A stretch of DNA of 46,284 nucleotides, from NCBI GenBank assembly GCA_002497295.1, contig DANO01000025.1, positions 3,049 to 49,332 on the forward strand, read 5' to 3'. The notes below the pieces were generated by a model. That model did no database searches. It was not told the origin of the DNA and saw only the letters and a program-made list of their open reading frames with translations. Positions 9,701 through 17,535 of the stretch are shown here, piece after piece; position 1 is the first letter of the stretch, and each line of letters begins with the position of its first letter. The DNA is from Euryarchaeota archaeon UBA171. Its GTDB lineage: Archaea; Thermoplasmatota; Poseidoniia; Poseidoniales; Thalassarchaeaceae. The translations under genes were made by a program, and so were the position numbers.

Positions 9701-10794
9701 GTGGTCGAGCAACCGAATGCCAGATCAAGATTGCTGAAACCAAGCCCCAGCTGATTACTATCCAAGACCGCAGCAGCCGAGAAATTGGCAAAGATATCTG
9801 AGAATGTCGTACCAACGGGCGTCGCACTCGGCTCAGGCGCAAGTGCGAGATTGACTATGCCCTGGCTACCTTTTGCCGAGTCTGCGATGAGCCGTTGGAA
9901 GGCGTTCGACCCTCCCATGGTATCCACGACGTACAGCATCATGAGGAAACCAGCACCATAGTCACCATTTCTCTGATTCCACCATCTCACCGACATGTTG
10001 GACGACTCTGTCCAGCCATTGGCATGCCCAATCAAGGTATCAGTCAGTCCAAATGTCAGATATGCCGCCATATCAGCTGCCCCCTCATCGATCCAAATGT
10101 ACTCCCCCGGGTCTCTTGCAGAGTGCAAAAGGTGTGCAAACTCATGTGAGATGATCGTATTTCTCCAAGAGAGGTCTTCCGAATCCATGAAGATTATCTC
10201 CCTACCTGAAGACATTGATGGATTGAAATAGCCACCAATTCCGCCACCGCCATCGATTGAGAGAATCAGAAGCTCTACAGTGCACGTGCCATCAATATCT
10301 GGAATAGATCCGAAATAAGATGTGACGGTTGGTTGAATGGTATTGTCCCATGTAGTTGAGATATCATTCAGAGTTGTTGCTGGAATAGACACTCCAACTT
10401 CAACTAGTATGGCTATGCCTGCTCCGACTTTCGCTACAGTAGCATCAGTAGATTCGCTGCCTTGGGTGACCGTAACAGAATCCCCTTCCTGATGCGCACT
10501 GTCACAAGACCGTATTTGGGACCTTGAATTTGTAATACTTAGAGTATCCACGCGCCCAGGGAATCCCTCATCAGCCCATTGTGTCTTGAGCGGTATGTAT
10601 CCAGAGGAAACCGAAGACTCGGTTCCAGGATAGTATCGACCATTCTCGTGGGCCTTCGACGACTCTTCTGATTCATAGGTCACAGGCTCTCCAAAAACCG
10701 CTGTAGATATGGGGGCAAAGAGTGACGAAGTCAGGAGGATTAACACCAAAACAAATGGCGACGTTTTGTTCTGATGTCGATAACTAGTCAGCAT
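6697..10794 (-). CDS. Large secreted metalloprotease-like protein with PKD repeats and membrane anchor
   Basis: This 1365-residue exported protein has an N-terminal signal peptide (about 12-33). Its zinc-protease signature HEFAHLLH is at 217-224, with a downstream glutamate at 237 in DEGAAD. This HExxH-E spacing is that of gluzincin-type peptidases, loosely like the M30/hyicolysin group. After a beta-rich middle part come PKD-type domains, seen as WDFGDG or WDWGDG cores near 658, 754 and 1085 and related Ig-like units at about 805-1000 and 1140-1258. Acidic DxDxDG calcium-type loops occur near 1182-1216. One membrane segment lies at about 1284-1303, followed by a charged cytosolic tail. An AGGAGG ribosome site precedes the ATG. 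It likely digests protein at the cell surface. Protease activity is inferred from the motif only. Confidence 0.87.
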   Translation of the reverse strand: MLTSYRHQNKTSPFVLVLILLTSSLFAPISTAVFGEPVTYESEESSKAHENGRYYPGTESSVSSGYIPLKTQWADEGFPGRVDTLSITNSRSQIRSCDSAHQEGDSVTVTQGSESTDATVAKVGAGIAILVEVGVSIPATTLNDISTTWDNTIQPTVTSYFGSIPDIDGTCTVELLILSIDGGGGIGGYFNPSMSSGREIIFMDSEDLSWRNTIISHEFAHLLHSARDPGEYIWIDEGAADMAAYLTFGLTDTLIGHANGWTESSNMSVRWWNQRNGDYGAGFLMMLYVVDTMGGSNAFQRLIADSAKGSQGIVNLALAPEPSATPVGTTFSDIFANFSAAAVLDSNQLGLGFSNLDLAFGCSTTICRVQYSGFNDTWSEMARSGVQEIEGWGIRAYRYTGGTGAQLSIRVQPSESGFMGSLLQRDSSTGTWSITNMVVDPTSSDLLGLVQSFGGDVDDVWVIVRFESSIGDCDYAYASCGPLPPEGYPTASMEVFAQLITDPAEISISESITFDRDGDGNDDSVEIGYQVLSQAFYERVDVLIEAIDSEGKVVSSSTNKMIAGNSVPVEGRFWFTPPTDGDWTFRLSLINGEGSEVDQVLGYQEDLSNMVPTASGSSSTTDTQPWLQIAFFGSGIDEWGIGLQNGTYSNIEPPAAYAWDFGDGASSTLKNPYHSYTENGNYTVTLLITDQGQANSDIVTWNIFVNDSSDPLPEISIEGLSIGEGISLLTGQRVAFSSRQTLDNVPIDLLWFEWDWGDGQVESGIGLTETSHAWNDGDSDGTVYTLGLTVDDGIHVVRSDYLITILNRAPSVILDQPLQTFTLTPMILPDVFEDVDGVIVSWSWSFETGVEGDGVNIGGSSLSLGSDFTQTSSDLSNPRVAWKTPGMRNVTLEVEDNDGNRTAHTFSVLVLNQRPLAVLSRPSDGESGQEYIFDATSSYDPDGFAGDLSYRWTIDGETIENISTVFYTFDEPGTYSVSLVVSDNLGEESGVKTYTIEISNPQPIPEIEARIATDGDDPILEAVDTDDPSVIWMVPHTTKGGVFLAPEQPLFLDGGNSIDGDAEFENGTSIDPESPEWTGIVDWYWDFGDGSPIREGSTAWHSWSQPGDYTVTLTVRDGFLTGDVQSTTILVTVSEAPVIPAQSVVDTDQITVGDSVELSATFFDPDLESGIVAWLDKDAFVDSDGDGSVSNDRQWLLTGDLEAFWDTDILLDDDGDGDASNDFEWLDASWSEVGERQVLLRVCDGVDICVDRIFIVTVYTDQQSDTPKSLGELTLEDFRPSEENIGLLALVSLLAVLWWMILRQKDDEEMEAEEFDQTFGVPEVKREGGLQGMDQHTAPPQPKYLTIEDRRDEESGYIRPVRSRR

Positions 10795-10830
10795 ACCGCC
10801 TCCTTACAGCATTTCATACCTCTACAGGCG

Positions 10831-10838
10831 ACTTTTAA
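10831..10838 (+). promoter_or_regulatory. TATA-like box for the glutaminyl cyclase gene (leaderless)
   Basis: ACTTTTAA within GACTTTTAAC, centred 30 nt before the ATG at 10865. That spacing fits an archaeal leaderless transcript and argues against the in-frame ATG at 10844, which would lie only about 6 nt from the box. Confidence 0.5.
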
Positions 10839-10864
10839 CATCGATGGAGCGTCGTTCGGACGAT

Positions 10865-11794
10865 ATGGCGTCCACGTCCAATGTCCTGCATCCGGCCGCC
10901 ATACTACTCAGCCTGCTGATTATGCTGTCAACATCAGTTTCTGCAACGTTGGGCCACAATCTTGTTTCCACTATTCCGCATGATGATTCTGCATTCACGC
11001 AGGGACTTGAGATGCAAGATGGTAGGATGTTCGAATCAACAGGTCTCTACGAGCACTCCCAAGTGAGGGAGATATCAGTGGAAGATGGGTCTCTAATTAG
11101 GTCCCATGACCTGAACGACTCATTCTTCGGCGAGGGTCTGACGTTGATTGATGACAGAATACTTGTTTTGACTTGGAAGGCAGGATTGATTCTAGAATTC
11201 CAACGAGATACATTCAATCAAAGCAATCATTACAATCTCGAAGGAGAGGGATGGGGAATGTGTTCTTTCGAAGACAGAATAATGGTTTCAGATGGGACAG
11301 ACCAGCTTTCGATACTAGACCCCCTAACATTAGAGCTAACCGGATCATTGCAAGTAAGCTCGAACAACCACGATATTTCTAACCTGAATGAACTTGAGTG
11401 TGTCGGAGACAAGATATATGCAAATCAATGGATGTCGCCTTTCGTGCATGTCATCTCAGCCAATGATGGCGAATTAATCGCCACTCTGGACCTGTCTACT
11501 CTACCATCCGGGACTTCCGGAGACAGAAATGAAGTCCTCAATGGAATTGCATGGGATGAAGAAAGACAAGGCTTCTGGGTAACAGGTAAGAATTGGACAA
11601 CTATGCATCTCATTGAGGTATACGAGACCGACCAAAACGAGTACTCACGAGATATTGAAGACTCTATATTCGATTCAATAGCCTCGGAAAAGAATCTCCT
11701 ACTGATTTCTCTCGCGGTATTGGCAACTTTTGCTGTAGCCGTATCTCTGAACCAGCCCCCACCATCCTTATCGGCGTACAATGAGGACGAATGA
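10865..11794 (+). CDS. Membrane-anchored glutaminyl-peptide cyclotransferase (beta-propeller type)
   Basis: The enzyme turns N-terminal glutamine of peptides into pyroglutamate, protecting them from aminopeptidases. Hallmarks of the plant/bacterial five-bladed propeller family (PF05096) are present: DDSAFTQGLEMQDGRMFEST near the start of the mature protein, LNELECVGDKIYANQW in the middle, and LNGIAWDEERQGFWVTGKNW near the end. The protein is 309 residues from the ATG at 10865, chosen over 10844 because of the TATA spacing and a better signal peptide (MASTSNVLHPAAILLSLLIM, cleavage near VSA). Unlike typical soluble forms it adds a C-terminal membrane segment (LLLISLAVLATFAVAV), so it should sit on the outer face of the membrane. 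It overlaps the next gene by 4 nt (ATGA). Confidence 0.88.
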   Translation: MASTSNVLHPAAILLSLLIMLSTSVSATLGHNLVSTIPHDDSAFTQGLEMQDGRMFESTGLYEHSQVREISVEDGSLIRSHDLNDSFFGEGLTLIDDRILVLTWKAGLILEFQRDTFNQSNHYNLEGEGWGMCSFEDRIMVSDGTDQLSILDPLTLELTGSLQVSSNNHDISNLNELECVGDKIYANQWMSPFVHVISANDGELIATLDLSTLPSGTSGDRNEVLNGIAWDEERQGFWVTGKNWTTMHLIEVYETDQNEYSRDIEDSIFDSIASEKNLLLISLAVLATFAVAVSLNQPPPSLSAYNEDE

Positions 11795-12567
11795 ACATGG
11801 TCCGTGAGCGTGTCGTCGAGGGGGTCATCGAGTGGCGGGACCAAATCCGCGCAGATCCCGCAGCAAGAAAGGCTGGATCATTCTTGATTGGAATAGGCTC
11901 AACCATGGGTGTAGTTCTCGGTTTGCTGTTGATATCGGTAAATCCATCAGACCTTTTAGATGACTCCGCGGCTGACACAACCGCTACTCTGAACGGAATG
12001 GTAATCGAGGCATTAGAAAGCGACAAGGAAGGGGGCGAACCAATAGGAAATGCTACTCTGACACTCTTCGATATGGATGGTTCAGTGCACAGAGGCCCTA
12101 TTCTATCGGACTCGTCTGGTAGGTTCTCATTCAATGAGGTAGAACGAGATGATATGCGTCTAGAGGTGGATATGGACGGCAAGATATCCGAATATCGATT
12201 ATTGGTCCCAGGGGATTCAACACAGATCGTAATATCAATGTCACAAGGAAACGGCTCCTCCGATGTAATCGATCTCCGAGGAGAGAGCCACTTGGACGAT
12301 TCAGCTCTATTGGGAACTTTAATCGCCTTCGGAACTATTCTTGCGGGCCTTGCAGGGATCTCCGCATCTGTAAGCGGCTACCAGGGAAAGGCATATCGAA
12401 GAACTCAGGTCTTTGCTTTCTTTGGACTGTGGAGCCGAGGAGGGGTATTCATTGGACCATTCATGATTCTGCTAGGGATGGCGATCATATCCAGCACACG
12501 CGTCCAATTCCAGAAAAAGCCCGATCAGGTAGCCGAGATAGCCATAGACGCATCACAGGTGGGGTGA
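11791..12567 (+). CDS. Membrane protein with carboxypeptidase-regulatory-like beta domain
   Basis: This 258-residue protein has no assigned function. A soluble basic N terminus is followed by one membrane segment at about 30-50. The outer beta-sandwich portion (about 62-150) reads like a carboxypeptidase regulatory-like or transthyretin-like domain, with GNATLTLFDMDG and SDSSGRFSFNEV. At least two more hydrophobic segments lie at about 170-192 and 212-235. It overlaps the glutaminyl cyclase gene by 4 nt and precedes the thymidylate kinase gene by 1 nt, so the three form one operon. Its topology suggests a small surface adaptor working with the cyclase, but this is inference. Confidence 0.75.
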   Translation: MNMVRERVVEGVIEWRDQIRADPAARKAGSFLIGIGSTMGVVLGLLLISVNPSDLLDDSAADTTATLNGMVIEALESDKEGGEPIGNATLTLFDMDGSVHRGPILSDSSGRFSFNEVERDDMRLEVDMDGKISEYRLLVPGDSTQIVISMSQGNGSSDVIDLRGESHLDDSALLGTLIAFGTILAGLAGISASVSGYQGKAYRRTQVFAFFGLWSRGGVFIGPFMILLGMAIISSTRVQFQKKPDQVAEIAIDASQVG

Positions 12568-12568
12568 C

Positions 12569-13900
12569 ATGTATCTGATCACCATCGAGGGCGGCGATGG
12601 AAGTGGGAAAGGGCTGGCAGCCACGGTCATTAGCGAGGTGCTAGCCAAAGAGCGTGGTTTCAACTCGGTCGAACTCACTGCAGAGCCAAGAAGACGACAC
12701 CCTCTCGGTAGGGCGGCCATTGACGCAGTCCGTGAGAAAAGACATCCCCCTGAACATGAAGCCAAGCTGTTCGCCTTAGACCGCCTAGATCACGGTTTGA
12801 ATTGGATACTCCCCAGATTACAGGATGGCTCAGTTGTAGTATGTGATAGGAACATACACTCTTCGATGGTCTACCAAGGCGTGGTCGGAGGCATAGGGAT
12901 ACGCAATGTAGCCACACTCAATGCAGGAGCGCTTGTACCCGATCTCTGTATATGGGTCGACTGCGATCCTGAGATTGCCATACGCAGAATCAAGAGTGGG
13001 AGCCTTAGAGAGGCTTCGCCGGGCAAAGCTGAGTATTTCGAGACGTTAGAAATTCAGCGGATGATAAGGTCGGGTTATTCAGAGGTATTATCGGAGAATT
13101 CACTTACAGACACGCCATTCGATGATGTCGAAATTATTGGCCCTATTCTCAATGATGCGTCTGCGGATACATTCTCTTCCAGGGTCATAAATGAGATCAG
13201 ACGATTTCTACGATCAAGGCCAAAGCCAAAGAACGTAGATATCAATGATGTAGATTTGAGATCTATAAAGCGAATAATCGGGTGGAATTCAGGTCAAGCA
13301 AAACTTCCCGGATTTGAGAACAGCTCCAAATCTACGAATCAGATAATTCCTTGGCATGCGTTTCGCGATGCTGAGCGGAAACACTTCGGCTCCATGAGTG
13401 AAGGTGCAGATGAGAGCATCCCCAGAAGCATCCATTCAAGATCTATTTACTCAGTAATGGGGTCAATATCGCTTCTCTCCGCAGCCGATCTCAACGAAAT
13501 CTTGTCCGCTATGGGGCCAACGAGGCTGATTTCGAGAAGACATGCGAATCGAGTTATCGCGCATCTATCCGACTCCAGATATTGGATAAGAGAATCCTCT
13601 GGAGCACGTGGAGAAGGGAGCCACTACAGGGTTACAATGGAAGGTATGGCCCTTGGGACACTCATGCTCGTGCTTTGGCCTGTTAGGTCCCATATCAGGC
13701 TCTGGCGTTCACGTAACCCAAGAACAAGCTACAAGCATGCCATGTCGGGATTAATGAAGATGGGAATCAGTAAAGGAGAATTGCACACTATCGTAGAAAG
13801 AATCAGGTCTATATTGCCGGTATCCAACACGTCTTCAGGGTCCAATTACGAGGAATTCCTTCTTAGTTGGTGGAATTCTCAGACATCTATCGTATCTTGA
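12569..13900 (+). CDS. tmk: Thymidylate kinase with long C-terminal winged-helix-like extension
   Basis: Residues 1 to about 205 are a thymidylate kinase, which phosphorylates dTMP to dTDP. The P-loop is EGGDGSGKG (7-15). The DR motif is DRNIHSSMVYQG (93-104), and a LID-like region follows near 150 (SPGKAEYFET). Typical enzymes end near 200-215 residues, but this one continues to 443. In the extension, about 295-355 has helix-turn-helix and wing character (RLISRRHANRVIAHLSDSRY, then YWIRESSGARGEGSHYRVTM). Archaeal Tmk proteins with a DNA-binding-like tail are not familiar to me; it could be a regulator or a structural domain. The 3' end overlaps the convergent DUF2085 gene by 14 nt. Confidence 0.82.
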   Translation: MYLITIEGGDGSGKGLAATVISEVLAKERGFNSVELTAEPRRRHPLGRAAIDAVREKRHPPEHEAKLFALDRLDHGLNWILPRLQDGSVVVCDRNIHSSMVYQGVVGGIGIRNVATLNAGALVPDLCIWVDCDPEIAIRRIKSGSLREASPGKAEYFETLEIQRMIRSGYSEVLSENSLTDTPFDDVEIIGPILNDASADTFSSRVINEIRRFLRSRPKPKNVDINDVDLRSIKRIIGWNSGQAKLPGFENSSKSTNQIIPWHAFRDAERKHFGSMSEGADESIPRSIHSRSIYSVMGSISLLSAADLNEILSAMGPTRLISRRHANRVIAHLSDSRYWIRESSGARGEGSHYRVTMEGMALGTLMLVLWPVRSHIRLWRSRNPRTSYKHAMSGLMKMGISKGELHTIVERIRSILPVSNTSSGSNYEEFLLSWWNSQTSIVS

Positions 13901-14636
13901 GTTTAGATTCCGCAGGGAGCAGAACCTCCCCTACATCGTCAAAGTCAGACCCTCGGGCACAGATGGTAGCCGCAATTAGCCAGGCTAGAGCAGCACCTGC
14001 GGTAGAACCCGTCAGTACTCTAACTATGTTGGTTGACTCATAACCCGTGAGAAGCTGTGTGAATCCATCTATCCCCGTAGGGGCTAATCCTGCGATTATA
14101 ATTGCCCACATAGCGATAAGTCGCCTGTCTGACCTGTAGAGTGGCGCTACCCATTTGTCCGGCAAGAGCGACAGAAACGAATCACGAATACTGTAGCGAT
14201 TAAGCCCAAACCTACTCCAGATTATCGCTCCTGCCACAAAACCAAGTAAAATCCCAATATCTCGCGCGCATATTGCTGTTTGATTACCATTCACTTCGTA
14301 AGACCTGTCATACTTCTGATGACAATTAAGATCCCCTATCAGGTATACGAAAGCGACCAGCGGACCATGCTCACTCCAAGCAAATACTCCGCCATGAATG
14401 AATTGATTATGTCCGACAGGCGAGTCTTCTCCATGATCTGCATTACCCCAAGATCCCCACCCATCTACCGTCGCATAGTCAATCAAATTCGCTCTTCCAG
14501 AGAGCTCAGGAATCGCGCCATTTTCCATGGTTAGAGGTGTAACGAATACCAGCAAGAGGTAAGAACCCGCGATTAAACCAAGACGAACACCTATCTTGCC
14601 TTCCCTGGCTCTGTCAGCAGCGCCGTTCCGCTCCAC
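13887..14636 (-). CDS. DUF2085 family membrane protein
   Basis: This 249-residue multi-pass membrane protein carries the DUF2085 signature: CHQ at 105-107, RSY at 111-113 and ICARDIGILLG at 122-132, where the family has a cysteine and arginine (CARCTGIY in many members; here Asp126 replaces the second Cys). Hydrophobic segments lie at about 16-36, 92-102, 127-141, 173-190 and 206-226. Function is unknown; the conserved Cys/His suggest metal or redox binding, which is inference. The start is GTG. A GATTTAACC box at 14675-14683 lies 39-47 nt upstream. The gene stands alone on this strand. Confidence 0.8.
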   Translation of the reverse strand: MERNGAADRAREGKIGVRLGLIAGSYLLLVFVTPLTMENGAIPELSGRANLIDYATVDGWGSWGNADHGEDSPVGHNQFIHGGVFAWSEHGPLVAFVYLIGDLNCHQKYDRSYEVNGNQTAICARDIGILLGFVAGAIIWSRFGLNRYSIRDSFLSLLPDKWVAPLYRSDRRLIAMWAIIIAGLAPTGIDGFTQLLTGYESTNIVRVLTGSTAGAALAWLIAATICARGSDFDDVGEVLLPAESKLKIR

Positions 14637-14998
14637 GACGCCCGCTTATCGCGAGTATCTATCAACTATGCTCAGGTTAAATCATGTCCGGTTGCTATTC
14701 TCGATGTGCATGGCACGCCGTCTTAAGGGATGCATTGTCAGTAGCATAGGTCATTGGCGCCATGGTTGCACTGATAGCCATCATGTTCTCCCTAATATGC
14801 GGAGATGCTAACAGAATCGGCTATTCAGTAGCTTGGGACGCCTTCACAACACGCTTCAACGACTCTTCTGCATCGAGGACATTCCATGTGCTGCCTCATT
14901 GGCACCGCATCACCCTTGAATCCACATTCACAAGCAATGCCTTGGCAGTGATCCGAGTCCACAGAACGAGTGGTTAACGGAAGGCGGAATAATATTCC
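14637..14998. other. 362-base gap with no confident gene
   Basis: This is the only stretch over 300 bases without an assigned gene. It lies between the DUF2085 start and the sufD end. It contains the DUF2085 promoter candidate (14675-14683) and a possible small plus-strand reading frame at 14762-14977 (71 codons, hydrophobic N terminus beginning MVALIAIMFSLICG). That frame has no ribosome site and no TATA box at the right distance, and it resembles no family known to me. I saw no clear tRNA, C/D box RNA or repeat in it. Confidence 0.5.
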
Positions 14999-16102
14999 TC
15001 AGCCATTTAGGTTCACGAGGGCATCTTCAACAGCTGAGATTAACCACGAGTGAACACCCTCTCCCCCCATCTCGGTGAGGGTAGAATTGAGGAATGCTGC
15101 GATGAGAGCGTCCTCAGACTCTTGCTTCGAGAAACCTCTTGCCATGAGATAGAACCTCTGACTTTCATCAACAGGACCATTCGCAGTACCATGGCCACAA
15201 CCAACCACGTCATTCTCCTCAACTTCGAGTTCTGGAATACTGTTTGCCCTTGCTTTCTTGGAGAGCAGAAGATTGTGGAATAGTTGACCAGCATCTGCTT
15301 TCTTTGCCCCTTTTTCGATTCGAAGCATTCCTGTGCCAACAGAGGTGCTCCCCCCTCCGCATGCCGTGTGCCATTCTAGGCGACTGTATGTGTGGGGGGC
15401 TGTATGGCTAATCTCTATGTGATGGTCGAGATGCATTTTCTCGGCAGACAGGAGGGAACCGAGTACATTGAGGCTAGATCCCGGAGAATCCAGCAAATAT
15501 CTGATATCAGCTTTCGTCCTCTCACTCCCTGCGCTGACGGTACCAGACGTAATCGTCGAGTCACGTCCAGCACGTACTGCATCTACACGGATTAGGGAGC
15601 CGCCCTGAGTTTTATTCACGACGATATCTGTAACGATCGACCCCGTCCCTGTTTCAGCGGTTCTTAGCAGACCAAGCCATTCGCATGGCCCGGATATACG
15701 GGTGAGTATTGTTGCTTCAGATAGATCGCCCGCTAGGATATGGATGTGTAGCGCCTCAACCCCTCCTTCCGTTTCGATGTCAATCAGAAGAGGTTTCTCA
15801 CTCGTCCATTTCCTTGGTATGGATAGTACCAACGAATTATCTTTCGTGATGGCCATCAGGAATGAATCCGTTGTCGGTGATCCTTCGAAGGGAACCTTGA
15901 CTTCTTTATTAGCCTCAAGAGTAACGCCTTCTACGGCCCCCCCATCTACGTAACTCAAATTTATCTTCGGCAATCCAACATCCTCTGGAATGTCTCTGAA
16001 ATCACCGGTTGGGTGAATTTTTCCCCAAGGAGTATAGCGCCAAAGGTGGTCCGAAGTGGGAGGCTCATCAAGTGACAAGTACAATTCTTCTGAGACGCCC
16101 AT
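14999..16102 (-). CDS. sufD: SufD, Fe-S cluster assembly scaffold subunit
   Basis: SufD is the SufB-like partner in the SufBC2D complex that builds Fe-S clusters. The beta-helix core is followed by the conserved C-terminal motif VVGCGHGTANGP with Cys302 and His304, the latter matching the functionally important His360 of E. coli SufD. Then comes FYLMARGFSKQESEDALIAA. The protein is 367 residues from the ATG at 16102, which has GGTGGA a few bases upstream; a GTG three codons earlier is the alternative. It is the last gene of sufC-sufB-sufD, 21 nt after sufB. Confidence 0.92.
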   Translation of the reverse strand: MGVSEELYLSLDEPPTSDHLWRYTPWGKIHPTGDFRDIPEDVGLPKINLSYVDGGAVEGVTLEANKEVKVPFEGSPTTDSFLMAITKDNSLVLSIPRKWTSEKPLLIDIETEGGVEALHIHILAGDLSEATILTRISGPCEWLGLLRTAETGTGSIVTDIVVNKTQGGSLIRVDAVRAGRDSTITSGTVSAGSERTKADIRYLLDSPGSSLNVLGSLLSAEKMHLDHHIEISHTAPHTYSRLEWHTACGGGSTSVGTGMLRIEKGAKKADAGQLFHNLLLSKKARANSIPELEVEENDVVGCGHGTANGPVDESQRFYLMARGFSKQESEDALIAAFLNSTLTEMGGEGVHSWLISAVEDALVNLNG

Positions 16103-16123
16103 ATCTTCCACCGAAAGAACAGT

Positions 16124-17533
16124 TCAGCCTATGCTACCTTCCATTTCGAGCGCCATCAATTTGTTCAGCTCCACGGCATACTCCATTGGAAGTTCTCTGG
16201 TAAATGGTTCAAAGAAACCATTGACAATCATCGCAAGAGCCTCTTCTTCGGAATGGCCCCTACTCATCAGGTAGAATACCTGATCATCGCTGACCTTCGA
16301 GACACTAGCCTCGTGCTCGCAGCGAGCAGATGGATTTGCCACTTCCATGGTGGGATATGTGTCGGTCTGACTGCCATCATCCAGGATAAGCGCATCGCAG
16401 ACAACATTCAATTTACAGTTTTCAGCCTTTGGTGAAACGGTAACCATTCCTCTGTAAGATCCTCTTCCCCCATCTTTAGAGATTGACTTTGACAATATCT
16501 TGCTCGTAGTATTGGATGCGAGATGATGAATCTTAGCCCCTGCATCTTGATGCTGTCCCTTTCCTGCGTATGCAACCGAAATAACCTCGGCATGTGATCC
16601 CTCTCCCTTCAGAATCACTGCGGGATACTTCATCGTCAGCTTTGAGCCAATATTGCCATCAATCCATTCTATTGTTGCATCCTTGTGAGCAATGCCCCTC
16701 TTCGTAACGAGATTGTAGACATTTGCCGACCAGTTCTGTATGGTTGAGTAGCGGATATGGGCCCCTTCATGAGCAATCAACTCCACAACTGCTGAATGAA
16801 GAGAGTCTGTGGAATAGGTCGGTGCAGTGCACCCTTCCACATAATGTATGCTTGACCCTTCATCGGCCACTATCAGAGTCCTCTCGAACTGACCCATATT
16901 CTTGGCGTTGATTCGGAAATACGCTTGAACGGGCATTTCCACGGAGACTCCTTTTGGGACATATATGAAAGATCCACCAGACCAAACTGCGGTGTTTAAC
17001 GCTGAGAATTTATTGTCCTGATATGGAACGACACTACAGAAATACTTCTTGACTAACTCCGGATGCTCCCTGAGGCCGCTATCCATATCGAGAAATATGA
17101 CTCCTTGTGTTTCGAGGTCTTCTCTTATGCTGTGATAAACCGCTTCCGATTCGTATTGTGCCGTAACCCCAGAAAGCCACTTCTGTTCTGCTTCGGGTAT
17201 CCCGAGACGATCGAAAGTATTCCTGATGTCCTCGGGGACATCCTCCCAATCCTTCTCTGTTGCATCTGAGGAGCGTAGATAGTAGCATACCTTATCGAAA
17301 TCGATCCCCTCAAGAGCTTCACGATCCCCAAAGCCGGGCATCGGACGATTGACGAAGTGATGATACGCTTTCACGCGAACTTCAGTCATCCATTCGGGTT
17401 CATTCTTGATTTTGGAAATCTTTCTTACAACCTCCTCACTCAAACCTGAATCAAATCGTATGGTCGAGTGTTCCGGGTCATGCCACCCCTCTTTGTAGTC
17501 GCCCACTGCCTCTCGCGCTTCTTCCATTGCCAT
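16124..17533 (-). CDS. sufB: SufB, Fe-S cluster assembly scaffold
   Basis: SufB is the main scaffold of the SufBC2D machine; de novo Fe-S clusters form at the SufB-SufD interface. At 469 residues it is standard length. Recognisable stretches include FIYVPKGVSVEMPVQAYFRI, SSIHYVEGCTAPTY, IQNWSANVYNLVTKRG and SYRGMVTVSPKAEN. The C-terminal SARCEHEAS places a cysteine at residue 405, the position of the essential E. coli Cys405. The ATG at 17533 is preferred because GGAGG lies 10 nt before it; an in-frame TTG two codons upstream overlaps the sufC stop. It supplies a scaffold for enzymes such as the aconitase and oxidoreductase encoded elsewhere in the window. Confidence 0.96.
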   Translation of the reverse strand: MAMEEAREAVGDYKEGWHDPEHSTIRFDSGLSEEVVRKISKIKNEPEWMTEVRVKAYHHFVNRPMPGFGDREALEGIDFDKVCYYLRSSDATEKDWEDVPEDIRNTFDRLGIPEAEQKWLSGVTAQYESEAVYHSIREDLETQGVIFLDMDSGLREHPELVKKYFCSVVPYQDNKFSALNTAVWSGGSFIYVPKGVSVEMPVQAYFRINAKNMGQFERTLIVADEGSSIHYVEGCTAPTYSTDSLHSAVVELIAHEGAHIRYSTIQNWSANVYNLVTKRGIAHKDATIEWIDGNIGSKLTMKYPAVILKGEGSHAEVISVAYAGKGQHQDAGAKIHHLASNTTSKILSKSISKDGGRGSYRGMVTVSPKAENCKLNVVCDALILDDGSQTDTYPTMEVANPSARCEHEASVSKVSDDQVFYLMSRGHSEEEALAMIVNGFFEPFTRELPMEYAVELNKLMALEMEGSIG

Positions 17534-17535
17534 AT

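Noticed and set aside
10844..10864. Earlier start of the glutaminyl cyclase gene
   Set aside because: The TATA-like box would lie only about 6 nt before it; the ATG at 10865 has correct spacing and a better signal peptide.
13887..13900. Possible frameshift where two genes overlap at their 3' ends
   Set aside because: The overlap is convergent and short, and both products keep full conserved regions.
14762..14977. 71-codon plus-strand frame as a firm gene
   Set aside because: No ribosome site, no TATA box at leaderless distance and no recognised family; kept only as a possibility in the gap entry.
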